From Andrena cerasifolii (lineage: Eukaryota > Arthropoda > Insecta > Hymenoptera > Andrenidae), in contig NC_135119.1 in NCBI RefSeq assembly GCF_050908995.1, positions 1,426,001 to 1,490,000 of the forward strand: a stretch of 64,000 nt of DNA, read 5' to 3'. The notes below the pieces were generated by a model. It was given only the letters and a program-made list of their open reading frames with translations. It was not told the DNA's origin and ran no database searches. This document shows, one piece after another, positions 11,640 to 21,932 of the stretch. Within the stretch, counting starts at the first letter, position 1; each line of letters starts with the position of its first letter. A program made the translations under genes and the position numbers.

Positions 11640-12063
11640 AACGAAGCCGGCCGTCGGGAGAAATGCCAAGCATAATGTAACTATTTCGTCACATTGTGAG
11701 GAAAGATGCTCAATAATAATGTTTGCCGCCCGTCCAAAAGCCAATAGCTAGCCCTTTTCATATAGTCCCCAGAAACTCGGGTGGTTGGAGACCATGTGGA
11801 GATTATCGCCGACTGAATGGCATCACCGGGACAGAAAATATCCGCTGCCACACATTCATGATGTGGCGCACCATGGGTGCAAAATACTTTCGCTAATAGA
11901 TTTGACCAGGGCGTGCTAACACATTCATGGGGCGCCTGAAGATATACAAAAGACGGCGGTGATTACACCGTTCGGGTTATTCGAGTTTACGTTCGAGCAG
12001 CGCCACCTACACTTTCCAGAAGCTCATGGATTCTATACTTAGGGGTTTAGATTTCTGTCCCTG
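11640..12063 (+). pseudogene. Gypsy-type reverse transcriptase relic, N-terminal part
   Basis: Translated with stops and frameshifts, it shows SGGWRPCGDYRRLNGIT and later VITPFG-like and MDSILRGLDFC pieces, the order expected before the catalytic YxDD of a Gypsy reverse transcriptase. The coding stretch ends exactly at the TTA used by the MITE at 12067. The catalytic YVDD follows on the other side (13330). Several in-frame stops make it non-functional. Confidence 0.8.
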
Positions 12064-12066
12064 TTA

Positions 12067-13326
12067 AGCCGGGTCCAGACTTGAATGAGTATACGCTGAG
12101 CAGGCTGAGCGCGCACGAATATTTTGATGTGGACGGGTGAAACGGTAGCCAGGACCGCATGCTTCTACGTCAGAAAGGGTGGGCGTCAACGCATATGCTA
12201 GTGCAGACGTGTCATTCGTGGTAACTCGGCGCATGCGACTCGACTTGCGAATGCCGGCGAAGGCACATGGCCTGAGCCGACCGTTGTCGGTTTTCTTCCA
12301 CACATCAAAGGAAGTTTGGAGTGCATTGCGCTCAGCGTGGATGATAGAAGCAGATGAGATACTTTTCTCAAATCCTCGATGTCTCGGATTTTCATAATAT
12401 TGAAATATATGGTAGTCCATATGAAATTAGGGAGGGTTAAGGTCCTCATTTTTGCAGATTCGAAATTGTTTAAAATACAAATCTTCAAAGTTATCTGCTT
12501 TCGCTGATTTTTACGAAACCCGTCTACAGAAATTAATTTTAATGACCTAAATTATTGAAGGTATGGATTTGCGTTTTTTTTTTTAATCATGAAGGATGGA
12601 TCTATGTAAATGAATTTAATCCATTGTTAATATTGCCATAAACAGTTAATCAAAAATCTAAAAATGACATTTTCAACAATGTAATGCAATTACCATATGA
12701 TAGACTCTAAAGCTGTATTTTACTGAATAATTTGTCTTTCTTTTCTTCACTACACCCTGCATTGTTCTTAATTCATACAGCCTGAACGACTCGCTGTTGT
12801 GTTAAAAAATCACACGAAACTATTCTTAACGAATTCAGCTTGAAATGATATAAAACAATTTTTCACGAAATTTCGTTCATTATGGTCCGAATTACGTCGT
12901 TCTTGATGTTAGTTTCATCGGCAAAACATAAGGAATCAATTGACGTCGTTTTCGCAAAAATCTGATGAGAAATGCGGAACTATTGGACATTTCTTACTTT
13001 TTAATGATATTCCAACCGTTTCGAGGGTCGAAACCCATAAAATTCGGTGAAGCACTGTGAGGATTGTCCTCACCACGGCGTACCAGGTAGCACCTCTTTG
13101 ATAGGCGTTGCTGGAGAATCAACCTGTATTTGTAAACAGGATGACTCGGAAGGTTGAGCTGTATGTTTATTTAGCTAATCACACAATCTTTACGACTGCG
13201 GAGTGGGCTAAGCTAAGCACAGAAGTTGGCGAAGGAAGACACAATGGCACTTTCGACCCCTCCGCACGAGTCATTCGTGCGCGCTCAGTCTGCTCAGCGT
13301 ATATGCATTCAGGTCTAGACCCGGCT
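12067..13326. mobile_element. 1.26-kb MITE with TTA target duplication (PIF/Harbinger-like)
   Basis: Ends AGCCGGGTCCAGACTTGAAT and the inverted copy at 13307-13326 define a TIR of about 50 bases. TTA flanks both sides (12064-12066, 13327-13329), and removing the element restores the reverse transcriptase reading between LDFC and YVDD. A segment at 12880-12970 resembles the repeat family at 36868-39085 (attatggtccgaatta). The ORFs near 12064-12488 have no domain I recognise. The 3-bp TTA target suggests PIF/Harbinger. Confidence 0.8.
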
Positions 13327-13340
13327 TTATGTGGACGATA
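13327..13340 (+). pseudogene. Catalytic YVDD remnant of the Gypsy relic
   Basis: TTATGTGGACGATA encodes YVDD directly after the MITE and directly before the solo LTR, so two insertions have struck within about 15 bases of the reverse transcriptase active-site codons. Confidence 0.65.
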
Positions 13341-14007
13341 TGTAACGAGTTATAACGATGGGACGCTGATCTTGCCCCCACCACTCGCGCCTGGCGCGGC
13401 CGCGAGATGGCTGCGTGCCGAGCGGCGCTCTCGCTCGCGAAGTTCGCGCGGCATCGCCTATAAGCCAGCGCGGCGGGCCCGTCTGGCTGAGTCTACCACG
13501 AGCGGTGTAGGCGAAAGGTTAGAACTCTCCCAGCGATCTCTTGTACGTAACAAGCTGTATCACTGCGACTTTTTGGTTTCCCCTACCTCCACGGCCCCTA
13601 CAGGAACACGAGCTCGCCGACCTCTAGACGCAAATCGATATCCGCAGTCGATCTTAGGGACACAAGGCTACGCCTGCCCCGGAGGACGATCCTATAGTCT
13701 CCTGAGGATTGGACTCAAGACTTCCCGGTCAGGGCCATTGGTGGAGACCACAGCCAGGGCACCAGAACGACCCCCCACATCTACCGCCGACTCTTACCGA
13801 CCTTCGCGCCGCGACCGCGACACACCACCCCGTCGGTGTGCTACGTGAAGGTGTAGGCTGCTAAGTGAAGTTAGGGTTAAACCGACAGACCTCTGTTAGC
13901 CAGCATAGACCTAGCCGGGGGCTCTCTTGTACACGCGATTGAATAAAACCCGTCGCCGCGCAGCGCCTCCAACGTCCGGTTAATAAACGCTACGGGAATC
14001 GGTTACA
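13341..14007 (+). mobile_element. Solo LTR, 667 bp
   Basis: The segment starts TGTAAC and ends GTTACA, is GC-rich unlike its surroundings, and has a TATA-like CTATAAG at 13458-13464 and AATAAA at 13942-13947. Its flanks are GATA (left) and GATT (right), a possible 4-bp duplication with one mismatch. About 14 bases after the right end (ttggtacccccgg) may be a primer-binding-site remnant. No second LTR or internal region is present. The 246-codon ORF across the left boundary is not a real gene. Confidence 0.65.
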
Positions 14008-14021
14008 GATTGGTACCCCCG

Positions 14022-14184
14022 GATATGTGGACGCACGAGAAGCATTTGCGTCCTTATTTAATAAGCAGAAAGAAAATGGTCTTACAATTGAGGTAGCTAA
14101 ATGCATGTTTGCGCAAAGTTCGGCGCATTATATAGGTTAGTGATAAGGAAATCACTGCATTGGACGAAGGGGTAAAACGCGTTA
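14022..14184 (+). pseudogene. Gypsy reverse transcriptase relic, middle part
   Basis: Translation gives pieces such as NGLTIEVAKCMFAQSSAHYIG, the stretch after the YxDD motif in Gypsy reverse transcriptases (usually GLTI..KC.F....V.FLGH), then a stop and a shifted GKEITALDEGVKRV. Same element as 11640-12063. Confidence 0.75.
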
Positions 14185-14336
14185 GAATAACAACAGCTGA
14201 CAGCAGGACCTCGCCTTTTGCACCTTTCTACTATTACATGTAGTACATAATTTCTAACTATTTTGCTCTTTGTTGTCTTCTTATATACTTTCTTTCGTAA
14301 TATCTACTGTGCAATAAAGATTTATTATTATTATTC
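14185..14336 (+). mobile_element. 5'-truncated non-LTR retrotransposon tail
   Basis: About 150 bases that end gcaataaagatttattatta, with an AATAAA-like signal followed by an (ATT)n tail, interrupt the Gypsy reading at 14184 and 14337. This is the usual appearance of a 3' fragment of a non-LTR element. The clade cannot be told. Confidence 0.5.
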
Positions 14337-14640
14337 AGGAATATCCAAGGCCGAAAACAATAGACAAACTGCGATGTTTTCTATGTGTTTTCGAATTTTA
14401 CCGAGGGTTCCTCCACCGAGCGGCAGATTGGTTGGCTCCCTTAGATTGGCGTCTTAAGGAGGCTAAGAAGAAAGACAGGACGCTGGTGAGCTCGAACGAT
14501 GAATCTGAAAAAACATTAGAAGAAAGACAAAAACAAATAACCGCAGCATCGCATTTGTGCCATCCGAAACAAACCGTTACAGCACGATTCGATAAAGTTA
14601 AGATCTGCCTCGTCAGTCCTAAAGCATTAAAAAGCAGTTA
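14337..14640 (+). pseudogene. Gypsy relic, RT connection and start of RNase H region
   Basis: In frame pieces read YPRPKTIDKLRRFL, EFYRGFLHRAADWLAPLDW and KKKDRTLV, the connection region that follows the reverse transcriptase in Gypsy polyproteins. The coding likeness fades after about 14600. Confidence 0.75.
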
Positions 14641-15255
14641 TTTTTCTAAAAAAATTGAGATTTTTTCATTATAAAATAAGAACGGTTTATCCTAGGAACG
14701 TGTTTTCTTTTTAGTTTTGTAGAGAATATTCCTGGCTTCAATTTTCACTCCACAATATGTTTATCAAACGTACAGATCGGAAGATATTTGGCTTGTTGGA
14801 AGCAATTTCGTATTGCCCGCGGTTTTATGTATTGAGTGAATGTATCGCATGAATGATGAGTGTGAAGTGTGAAGAGAGAGTGAAGTACGTAAGGGGATTG
14901 AGATTGATCATCCACTTTGTAAAAGGACACTACCAAGTACAGAAATCTATTAAGATTAAATTCAGTTTCATTGTTATAGTTTGCACAGTAATCCACTTCC
15001 GACAACTAATATCACGGCACATGCGCCATTAAAAATCCAACATGGCTTTTTCGAGGACCGATACTGTTCCGGACTGGAAAATCGAGTCTTTCAAAAATTG
15101 TGAAAATTCGCTTAAGTTGATATTTTTTTTTTTTTTTTTAATGTTTTACTACTATTTTTTAGTTGTTTAGCATCGAAGAGATCAAGTAAGATACTTTTTA
15201 AAAAATAGATTTTCAAGCAGGTAGGTGGAAGGAAAGAGTGGGGTAGTGGGGGGGG
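14641..15255. other. Non-coding; long A-tract in minus-strand sense
   Basis: No gene recognised. A run of T at 15122-15139 reads as a poly(A) tract on the minus strand, and a G-run at 15249-15259 lies just beyond the end of the minus-strand Gypsy integrase. No LTR could be recognised here. Confidence 0.5.
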
Positions 15256-16484
15256 GGGAGAAAATATCGAGCATGGAGTGTAGCGGTATGCGTGAAGAAA
15301 TCGGAAGAATTCCATCTTCCAATCAGCCGGGTTCTTGGCGATGGCTCTCTTGATGGTGTCGACCATCCTCTCAGCCTGTCCATTAGACTGGGGATGGTTT
15401 ACCGGAGAGAATAGATGCGAAATATGCATCTCCTTGCAGAGGTCGGAGAACAGTCCGGACGTGAACTGTGTTCCATGGTCAGAAATGAGAATATCCGGTG
15501 GCTGAAGAATTCCCTGCAGAGGTCACACGTTCGTTTCGCGGAGATTGTAGGCGTCAGTGCCACGTCGGGAAATTTTGAAAATGCATCCATGAAAATAAGA
15601 ATGTACTGGCCGTCTATTGGACCAGCGTAATCTATATGAACTCGTTCTAACGGCCTTGTGGGTATTGGCCACGCGTCGCACTGACGCACAATGTGTTCGA
15701 TGTCATTCGCCATTTTAGGCCAAAAAATATACTGCCGTGCAAGCTGTTTCATCCTACGGATACCTGGATGACCCTTATGAAGTGCCCGAAGAATCCCAGC
15801 TTGCATCGTATTAGGAATGACTACTCTATCTCCAAGAAGTACCATGCCATCCACGACGCAAAGGTTGCCTTTTCTACCTTTGTAAAATGTGGTCTCCTCC
15901 GAGTCTTCGACCGACTTCCAGCCAGTCGCGATGGCCTTTATGACAGCCCGAAGGCATGTGTCTTCGGCGGTTGCCGTCTTCAAGCCGTGCCGCAATTCTT
16001 GCCCGAAGAAGTCGATGGAGGAATTCATAATTCCCTCCAGTTCACACTCGACTGTCCTGATTGTGGCCACCTGCAGCTCCTCAATGTTGTCCCGACGAAA
16101 TTTCTCAACTAGGCGAGACAACGCATCCGCTTGTCCGAATTCCTGAGTTGGAACGTATTCAATTTGAAATTTGTATCCCAACAGCCTTATGGCCCATCGC
16201 TTGAGCCGCGCTGCCGTTGTCGCCTTGACTTTGGTATTTTCCGTCTGGAGTAAAGCGACTAGAGGCTTATGGTCAGACTGCAAAATGAATTTGCGGCCCC
16301 ACACGAATTTATGGAACCGCTCGACCGCGGTGACCAAAGCGAGTGCCTCCTTTTCCAACTGTGAATAGTTGCGTTGTGTGTCCGTTAGACTCTGTGCCAT
16401 ATGATACACAGCGCGCTCGTGACCGTCCGGATGACGCTGTATTAGGACGCCGCCAATGCGCGTGCAGCATGCGTCCGCGGCCAC
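15256..16484 (-). pseudogene. Gypsy-1 RNase H and integrase
   Basis: The part from 16484 downward encodes RNase H (YSQLEKEALALVTAVERF, ILQSDHKPL, ADALSRL) followed by the integrase zinc finger (HKGHPGIRRMKQLARQY, VRQCD) with a deletion that removes the last cysteine. The integrase core shows its first acidic residue in VHIDYAG. After a frameshift the second lies in SDHGTQF and the third in NHPQSNGQAERM, so all three D,D,E residues survive in two frames. Homology ends near 15256. At least two frameshifts make it inactive. Confidence 0.85.
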
Positions 16485-17340
16485 AACCAGCGTCTTGGAA
16501 GATATGCATAATAATGCTCATAATGCTCCAGAAGCAGAGGGCTGAGCATCACTTCCCTGATCGCCTCGAACGCCGTCTGGTGTTCGCGATCCCAACTCCA
16601 AGGACGATTCTTGCACCTGAGCTCTTCTAACGTACGTTTCAATTGATGCAGGCCTGGAATAAATTTTCTGTAATGATTGACCATGCCTAAGAAGCTTTGT
16701 GCCTCCGAAACTGTTGAAGGCGTCGGCATGTTTGCAATGGCTCGGATGGCTTGTGGGTCGGCTGAAATTCCCTTTGCGTTAACGACCAAGCCAAGGTATT
16801 TCATTTCTTCCAAGTCAAAGCTGCATTTTTCCTTCTTCAACCTCCAACCCTTTTCTTGGAGCCGTTGAAGCGTTTTGTGGAGCCGCTGATCGTGCTCCTT
16901 CTGATTGGAGCCCATTACGACCACATCATCGATGTATGCGTGTACACCATCCAGTCCTGTAAGGGAGCCATCTATCGCCTGCTGAAATATGGCAGGAGCT
17001 GTTTTAATTCCGAAAAGCAGCCTCTTGAATCTGAAGAGACCCTTCGGCGTGGTGATCCTAGTTATTTCGCGGTGTTCGTCGGCAATTTCAATTTGAAAAA
17101 AAGTGTCGCTCAAATCGAGCAAGCTGAAAACTCGATTCCCGTTGAGTTTCGTGAAAATACTTTCCACACTCGGCAAGGGTTGGCGGTTGTTGACGAGCGC
17201 TTGATTCACTCCCGTCGAGTAGTCCGCGCATAGGCGAATTCGTTCCTCGCCCTTCTTCACAATTACGATTGGCGTTGTTCAGCTAGAGGATGTCACACGC
17301 TCGATTATACCGCTGGACTCTAATCATTGCAATTCCTTCT
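16442..17340 (-). pseudogene. Gypsy-1 reverse transcriptase
   Basis: The 272-codon stretch from 17260 contains the conserved reverse transcriptase blocks in order: RLCADYSTGVNQ, FSLLDLSDTFFQIEI, GLFRFKRLLFGIKTAPAIFQ and the catalytic YIDDVVV, then LGMVNHYRKFIPGL of the connection region. The start of the domain (GIIERVTSSS) lies upstream in another frame near 17320. A frameshift separates it from RNase H near 16515. The coding run is otherwise long, so this is a fairly young Gypsy copy. Confidence 0.9.
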
Positions 17341-18029
17341 CGAGTATTACCTCCATGGCGTATGGAATTGGGCGACAGGGAAGCTGCACCGGTCTGGCAT
17401 CTTTTGTAATGTGGAAGCTCGCCCGAAAATCGCGGCACAACCCAGGCTCCACGGAGAACAGACCGGGGATCGAGGATATATTCCCGAAGGCATGGCGATG
17501 ACGCGGCAACGCTCCGATTCCGGGACTCGACGGCCGTCCGCCTCGTGCGCGCGAGTTTGCAGGACGCATGGTCGGACGGACCCGATCCAACCATTGGTTT
17601 CGCGTTCGCGCCAGAAACAGTGTCCGAATCACGTAATTCACCGAGTGGAACGGACCACAAACTCAAGCCATCGATGGCGTTGAGACCGAACAGATTTACG
17701 TTGTTCCGAGTAACCACGGCAATGTCTATCTCCTTTTCGCGCCCGAGAACTCGAACCACCGCACGAAACTTACCGAAGATTCTGAATTCGTTTCCACCGG
17801 CGTGCTCCACCGTCTCACTCGACGAGAGTTTCGGAGATCCAAACCGAATCCACTCATCTTTGCCGACGACGGTAATGTCAGAACCACTGTCGTATTGGAA
17901 GCGCACTGTCTTCCCGACGATTGAGGTCGATAAGTAGATCCTGCGCCGTCTACCGGCCCTTGTGATCGACTGCGCGACCAAACTTCCACTCTTCGCGCGA
18001 TCCTCCACTTTTACGGTTCGGACCGACAC
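17324..18029 (-). pseudogene. Gypsy-1 aspartic protease region
   Basis: The reading frame from 18029 contains RFQYDSGSDITVV, the retropepsin active site (D-S/T-G), then a beta-rich stretch ending GLNAIDGLSLW. The last 100 codons shift frame (IPYAMEVILEKELQ) before the reverse transcriptase. Retroviral-type proteases of this length (about 100 residues) fit. Confidence 0.8.
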
Positions 18030-18934
18030 ACTTTGCTAATGTGGCCTTTCTTTCCGCACTTGTGGCACAACACGTCGCGGAAGCTGCATTTTGCACGAAG
18101 ATGTGCATCGCCGCAACCGTAGCACTTTCCGTTCACGGAAGGATTTGACGGTTTTGCCTCCTCGCGAGGTTTATTCCTAACTACCTCGCGCGATTTATTC
18201 TTAGCGTCCTCGCGCGATTTATTTTTCACTTTGGTATGGACCACGGTGTTGACGGTTGGCTTTGGTACGTCGCTGATGAAATTTTCCAGGGTCTTCATGC
18301 CGGAAGTGACGTTAAGATGGGCCTCGAGTTCCGCGGTTACTTTCTTCAACGAAGCGTAAGGATTTTTTTCTACGATGCGTAATGCAATTTTCTTCACCAC
18401 ATCGTTGTCGCTGGAGAAAAAAAAGACTGCAGAAGCAGTAGTATCCTCAAATTGTCGTCCGATAAATTCGCCCGTTCGAATTCCGCAGCGTTATGATTAA
18501 TGCGGTCTAAGTGTTCCGCGATCGGAAGCGATTTATTGTAACGGAAATTTAATATCTCTATGCGTTTGCGTGTAAAAGATATTTTGTCTCGGAACAGATT
18601 CTTGAGAATTTCCAGCAATTCTTTTTGCGGTTTGTCCCAGGTTTTCTAACACCAATCGTGTTTGCATCTCTGGAGGAAGAGGTTCCGCCTCCGTGACGAT
18701 GGTGTATTGGTGGCTTCGTAGCCATTTTTCGAAGGGATATGTTTCATCGCCATGGCCGAACGCGTACTTCTCGATGCGTAGACAGAGTCGATTGTACAGG
18801 TTAGGATGCGGTACGTCTTGCTGCTGAGTTGAAGGCCCAGCAACATCCTGAGCGGCTTCTTTGCGAAGCTGAAGTTGTAGCAAGCTGTTGATAGCTGCCG
18901 TGAGGGCTTCGATGCTCTTCGCCGTGTCCGCCAT
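18011..18934 (-). pseudogene. Gypsy-1 gag with two zinc knuckles
   Basis: It starts MADTAKSIEALTAAINSL at 18934 and runs in three successive frames (18934 to about 18650, 18618-18394, 18400-18011), so it carries at least two frameshifts. The C-terminal part has a basic tract with KSRE repeats and two CCHC knuckles, CYGCGDAHLRAKC and CHKCGKKGHISKVC. It overlaps the protease frame by 19 bases, as usual for a gag-pol frameshift arrangement. Confidence 0.85.
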
Positions 18935-19030
18935 TATGATTCGTAGTAGGAATCAGTAGCACAGAAACACAGATTATTCCACAAATTAATTGTCCGCAGC
19001 GCCAGTTGTTGGATTCGTGTAAAGAAACCA
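18935..19030 (-). other. Leader and primer-binding-site-like sequence of Gypsy-1
   Basis: Reading the minus strand, ...tacacgaatccaaca is followed by actggcgctgcgga, which looks like the end of an LTR (CA) followed by a TGGCG-type primer-binding site. The LTR itself is cut off about 20 bases further out by the junction with Gypsy-2. Confidence 0.4.
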
Positions 19031-19731
19031 CACGGCGTTAAACAACTCCCGACGTGTATCCACTACCATGTCTGGATGATCCCCTGCACTCGACAGAGGG
19101 ATCCGCCTTCATCTCCACGATGGATTTAAAGGCTGGGTATTATCAGGTGAAAGTGGCGACCGAGATTCAGGACAAAACAGCTTTCATCACAGCTTTCGGA
19201 GTCTTTCGATTTAAGAGGCTCCCCTCTGGACTTTGGAACGCCCCAGCGACATTCCAGCGTCTGATGAATCAATTCGAAGCCAACCTCAGTCACATCACCA
19301 TCCTCGCCTACCTTGACAATCTAATTGTTCTGTCACCAACGGCAGAAAAACACTGGGAAGATTTGCGAGACGTATTCGATAGTCTCCGTCTGTACGGGCC
19401 ACGCATGAACCGGCTCAAATGCCGTTTCGTTTGCAAATCTGTGAAATACCTTGGTCACATTGTGTCGCCTCAAAAAATTCACACCGACCGAGATAAGGTC
19501 AGGGCTATCCAGGAAATGGCGAGACCGAGGAACGTCAAACACTTACAAACGTTTCTCCAAACGCGTAGCTGGTATCGAAAGTTTATTCCGGGTTTCACAG
19601 ACACGGCTAAGCCATTAAGCGAATTAACAAAGAAAAATGTTACGTTCATCTGGGAGAAAGAGCGGGGGAGGCTCTCGCCGTCCTTTGGGCGGCCCAACGG
19701 TTCCGAGCATATCTCAAAGACGCTCCCATAA
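19031..19731 (+). pseudogene. Gypsy-2 reverse transcriptase fragment
   Basis: The frame encodes VYPLP-like and STMDLKAGYYQVKVA blocks, FRFKRLPSGLWNAPATFQRL, and YLDNLIVLS, where the second catalytic aspartate of YxDD is replaced by asparagine. It then continues through KYLGHIVS and YRKFIPGF. It begins abruptly with a trace of the preceding block (RRLNNS), directly against Gypsy-1 in opposite orientation. The Asp-to-Asn change and later frameshift show it is dead. Confidence 0.85.
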
Positions 19732-20030
19732 TTATCGTCACGGATCATCAACCGTTACGTTGGCTCAGGACGATCAAGTCACCAAGTGGACCTCTCGCCC
19801 GATGGGCCCTCCAGCTCCAACCCTTCAACATCTGTATTAAATATGCGGCAGGGAAATCCAACGTTGTAGCCGATACCCTATCTCGGCCACCATGTACCGA
19901 CACGATGTCCTGCCCGGTATGCATCATTTCCGTGGACTTATCGGCACGCAGTGCTGCCGACGTACGTCAGGGGCAACTGCAGGACTCAGAAGTGCGGAAA
20001 ATAATCGAGGATCTCGAGGAAGGAAGTCCA
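19655..20030 (+). pseudogene. Gypsy-2 RNase H fragment
   Basis: In a shifted frame the sequence reads EALAVLWAAQRFRAYL, TDHQPLRWLRTI and KSNVVADTLSRPP, the expected RNase H blocks. A stop and further shifts follow near 20045. Confidence 0.8.
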
Positions 20031-20159
20031 GAGAGAACTTCACCATGATTATCAAGAGGATATTTACATAACTAGGGGTACTGTATCGATACACGCAAGA
20101 CGACGATACAGATGAAGCCCAGCTGGTTGTACCTAAGCAAGAGAGAGCTAGGATTTTAA

Positions 20160-20330
20160 AGGCCATTATGGAGTTGAGCACACCCTCCAGAAGGTTAGTC
20201 GCAACCATTACTGGCCCGGCATGAGGAACTCGGTGGCACAACACCTAAAAGCTTGTTCGGCGTGTCAGCGATACAAGCCCTCCAATCTGAAACCTGCTGG
20301 GTTATTGCAGACACCCATCCTCCAACTAAA
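20160..20330 (+). pseudogene. Gypsy-2 integrase zinc-finger fragment
   Basis: Pieces such as KVSRNHYWPGMRN and HLKACSACQRYKPSNLK match the HHCC zinc finger at the start of Gypsy integrases. The core domain is missing: the sequence changes to unrelated DNA at about 20331. Confidence 0.7.
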
Positions 20331-20399
20331 ATGTGTACAAATTTTAATACATTTTTAATATATTTGGTACGAATAGAGGTTGACATGTCTGGAGAAAAC

Positions 20400-21160
20400 C
20401 GAACTCAAAAATGAATAATAAAAATTTACGTCCTACTGTAAAGTATTATGGTGGTTCCGCGATGTTGTGGGGTTGCAAAAGGTACCGAAAATCTTGTTTT
20501 TATAGATGGAACTTTAGATAAACATGCATTTTAAATATTTTAAAAAACAATTAGAAGAAAGTGATATCAAATTGGGATTATTGGAAAATTTGTATTTCCA
20601 GCAAGACAATGACCGCAAGCATATGGCCGGAATTATGTAAGAATGGTTATTGTATAATGTATAATACACCACATGGGTTACATACACCCCCATAAAGTCT
20701 GGATATTAACCACGTCGAATATTTGTAGGCGGAAATCGACAGGAGATTAAACAATTACAACAAAATTTTGAAAGACGTACTAAAACAAAAGATTTTAAAA
20801 ATATGGAATTTTTTCGAATCTGAAATATCTGAAAAACTAGTGCACAGCATGCGACAACGTCTCAAAAGCGTAATTGGAGCCAAAGGTAATATATAAAATA
20901 ATAATATAAGGTACTAATATAAAATAAATTGCGTATAATTAATGCTGTTCGAATACTTTTATGACCCTGTTTCATTACATCTTAGCAATAAATGTTTCAT
21001 AACTTCTACAAATATTATCCGATGCATTTCAAATTTGATATATATAATCTCGATACTTGTATCTTATAGAAGTTACAACATTACTTTTAGAACTTAACAT
21101 GTATAGTTTTATTACTTACAGTTTTAATAGTGAACGTTCGATTATTTTCGTGGCTCACTG
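20400..21160 (+). mobile_element. Tc1-like transposase relic with right terminal repeat
   Basis: With frameshifts, 20440-20640 encodes GGSAM-WGC, LVFIDGTLDKH and NLYFQQDNDRKH. These are the central blocks of a Tc1-type DDE transposase; the second aspartate sits in QQDN. The downstream part to 20890 keeps weak likeness. The sequence ends gtggctcactg followed by TA at 21161, the usual Tc1 end. The N-terminal helix-turn-helix is not visible. Confidence 0.65.
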
Positions 21161-21369
21161 TACATACCTTAGCGTAGGTCACAGCACCATTTTACGCTTC
21201 GATTATCTACATATACATAAAATCCTCAGTTTAGTTACAAATAAAAAACAGTTTGATGATATACAAACACGTGGCATCTCAAATTTTAACAAATTATCTT
21301 ATTTGACACTCGCCAGGTTATAACTTGACGGTAAGCTGTCAAAATTTGGAGTACATTTGCATAGTGAAG
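21161..21369. other. Intronic sequence without recognised features
   Basis: No feature recognised between the Tc1 relic and the dispersed repeat. Confidence 0.4.
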
Positions 21370-21735
21370 ATAGCAATTGACGAACGAAACATGTGTTAGT
21401 TTCTTTTGGTTGAAGGTATGCGTGTAACGCGTATACGTATTATGTCGATGAAAATTTTGACTGGAGAATCACAAGAACAAGTAGAAGAAGAAGAAAATCT
21501 TATCATTTTTGTATGATACATGACAACATATTACGATATCTCTGTCAAACGTGGACCAATTTTATTGAATTTGGTCTTATTCGAAAGCTTACATGCGGTT
21601 TACACCAGAAAAATGCCTTTAAATTTAGGAAATATTGCAGGCGTAATGAAATACTAATGAAATAAGTTTCAGGTAAGGTTGGATTAGCCGGTTTACCAGT
21701 AAAAGATACGCGGCAGCGACAGTCGACAAATACAG
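21370..21735 (-). repeat. Dispersed repeat, inverted copy of 7965-8335
   Basis: Inverted match to the copy near 8 kb. One end is next to tacagggtgtcg (21732-21743), which resembles the CAGGGTGTC ends of the TA-target elements. Confidence 0.7.
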
Positions 21736-21932
21736 GGTGTCGAAACATGTACTTGGCGTCGAGACGCTACCGCGTCTCTAGATACGGTACAGTATCCGAA
21801 CCATTTATCATATTTGATATAGCGAACTGTTCGATAATATCGGTCTGCAAGAAAGATGTACATTGTGCACTGTGCGTCGGACCTGTTCGGATCTTTCGAG
21901 CCACTAAGATCGTTTCAAGCCGCTCGCTTTAA

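Noticed and set aside
12064..12488. Overlapping ORFs inside the TTA-target MITE as a transposase
   Set aside because: No DDE motif or known transposase wording; frames overlap on both strands.
13108..13848. 246-codon Arg/Ser/Pro-rich ORF, the longest non-retroelement ORF on the plus strand
   Set aside because: It crosses the end of a MITE, the Gypsy YVDD remnant and the solo LTR boundary; its length reflects the GC-rich LTR.
15399..17260. Plus-strand ORFs of up to 139 codons opposite the Gypsy pol region
   Set aside because: Antisense shadows of clearly homologous minus-strand reverse transcriptase and integrase frames.
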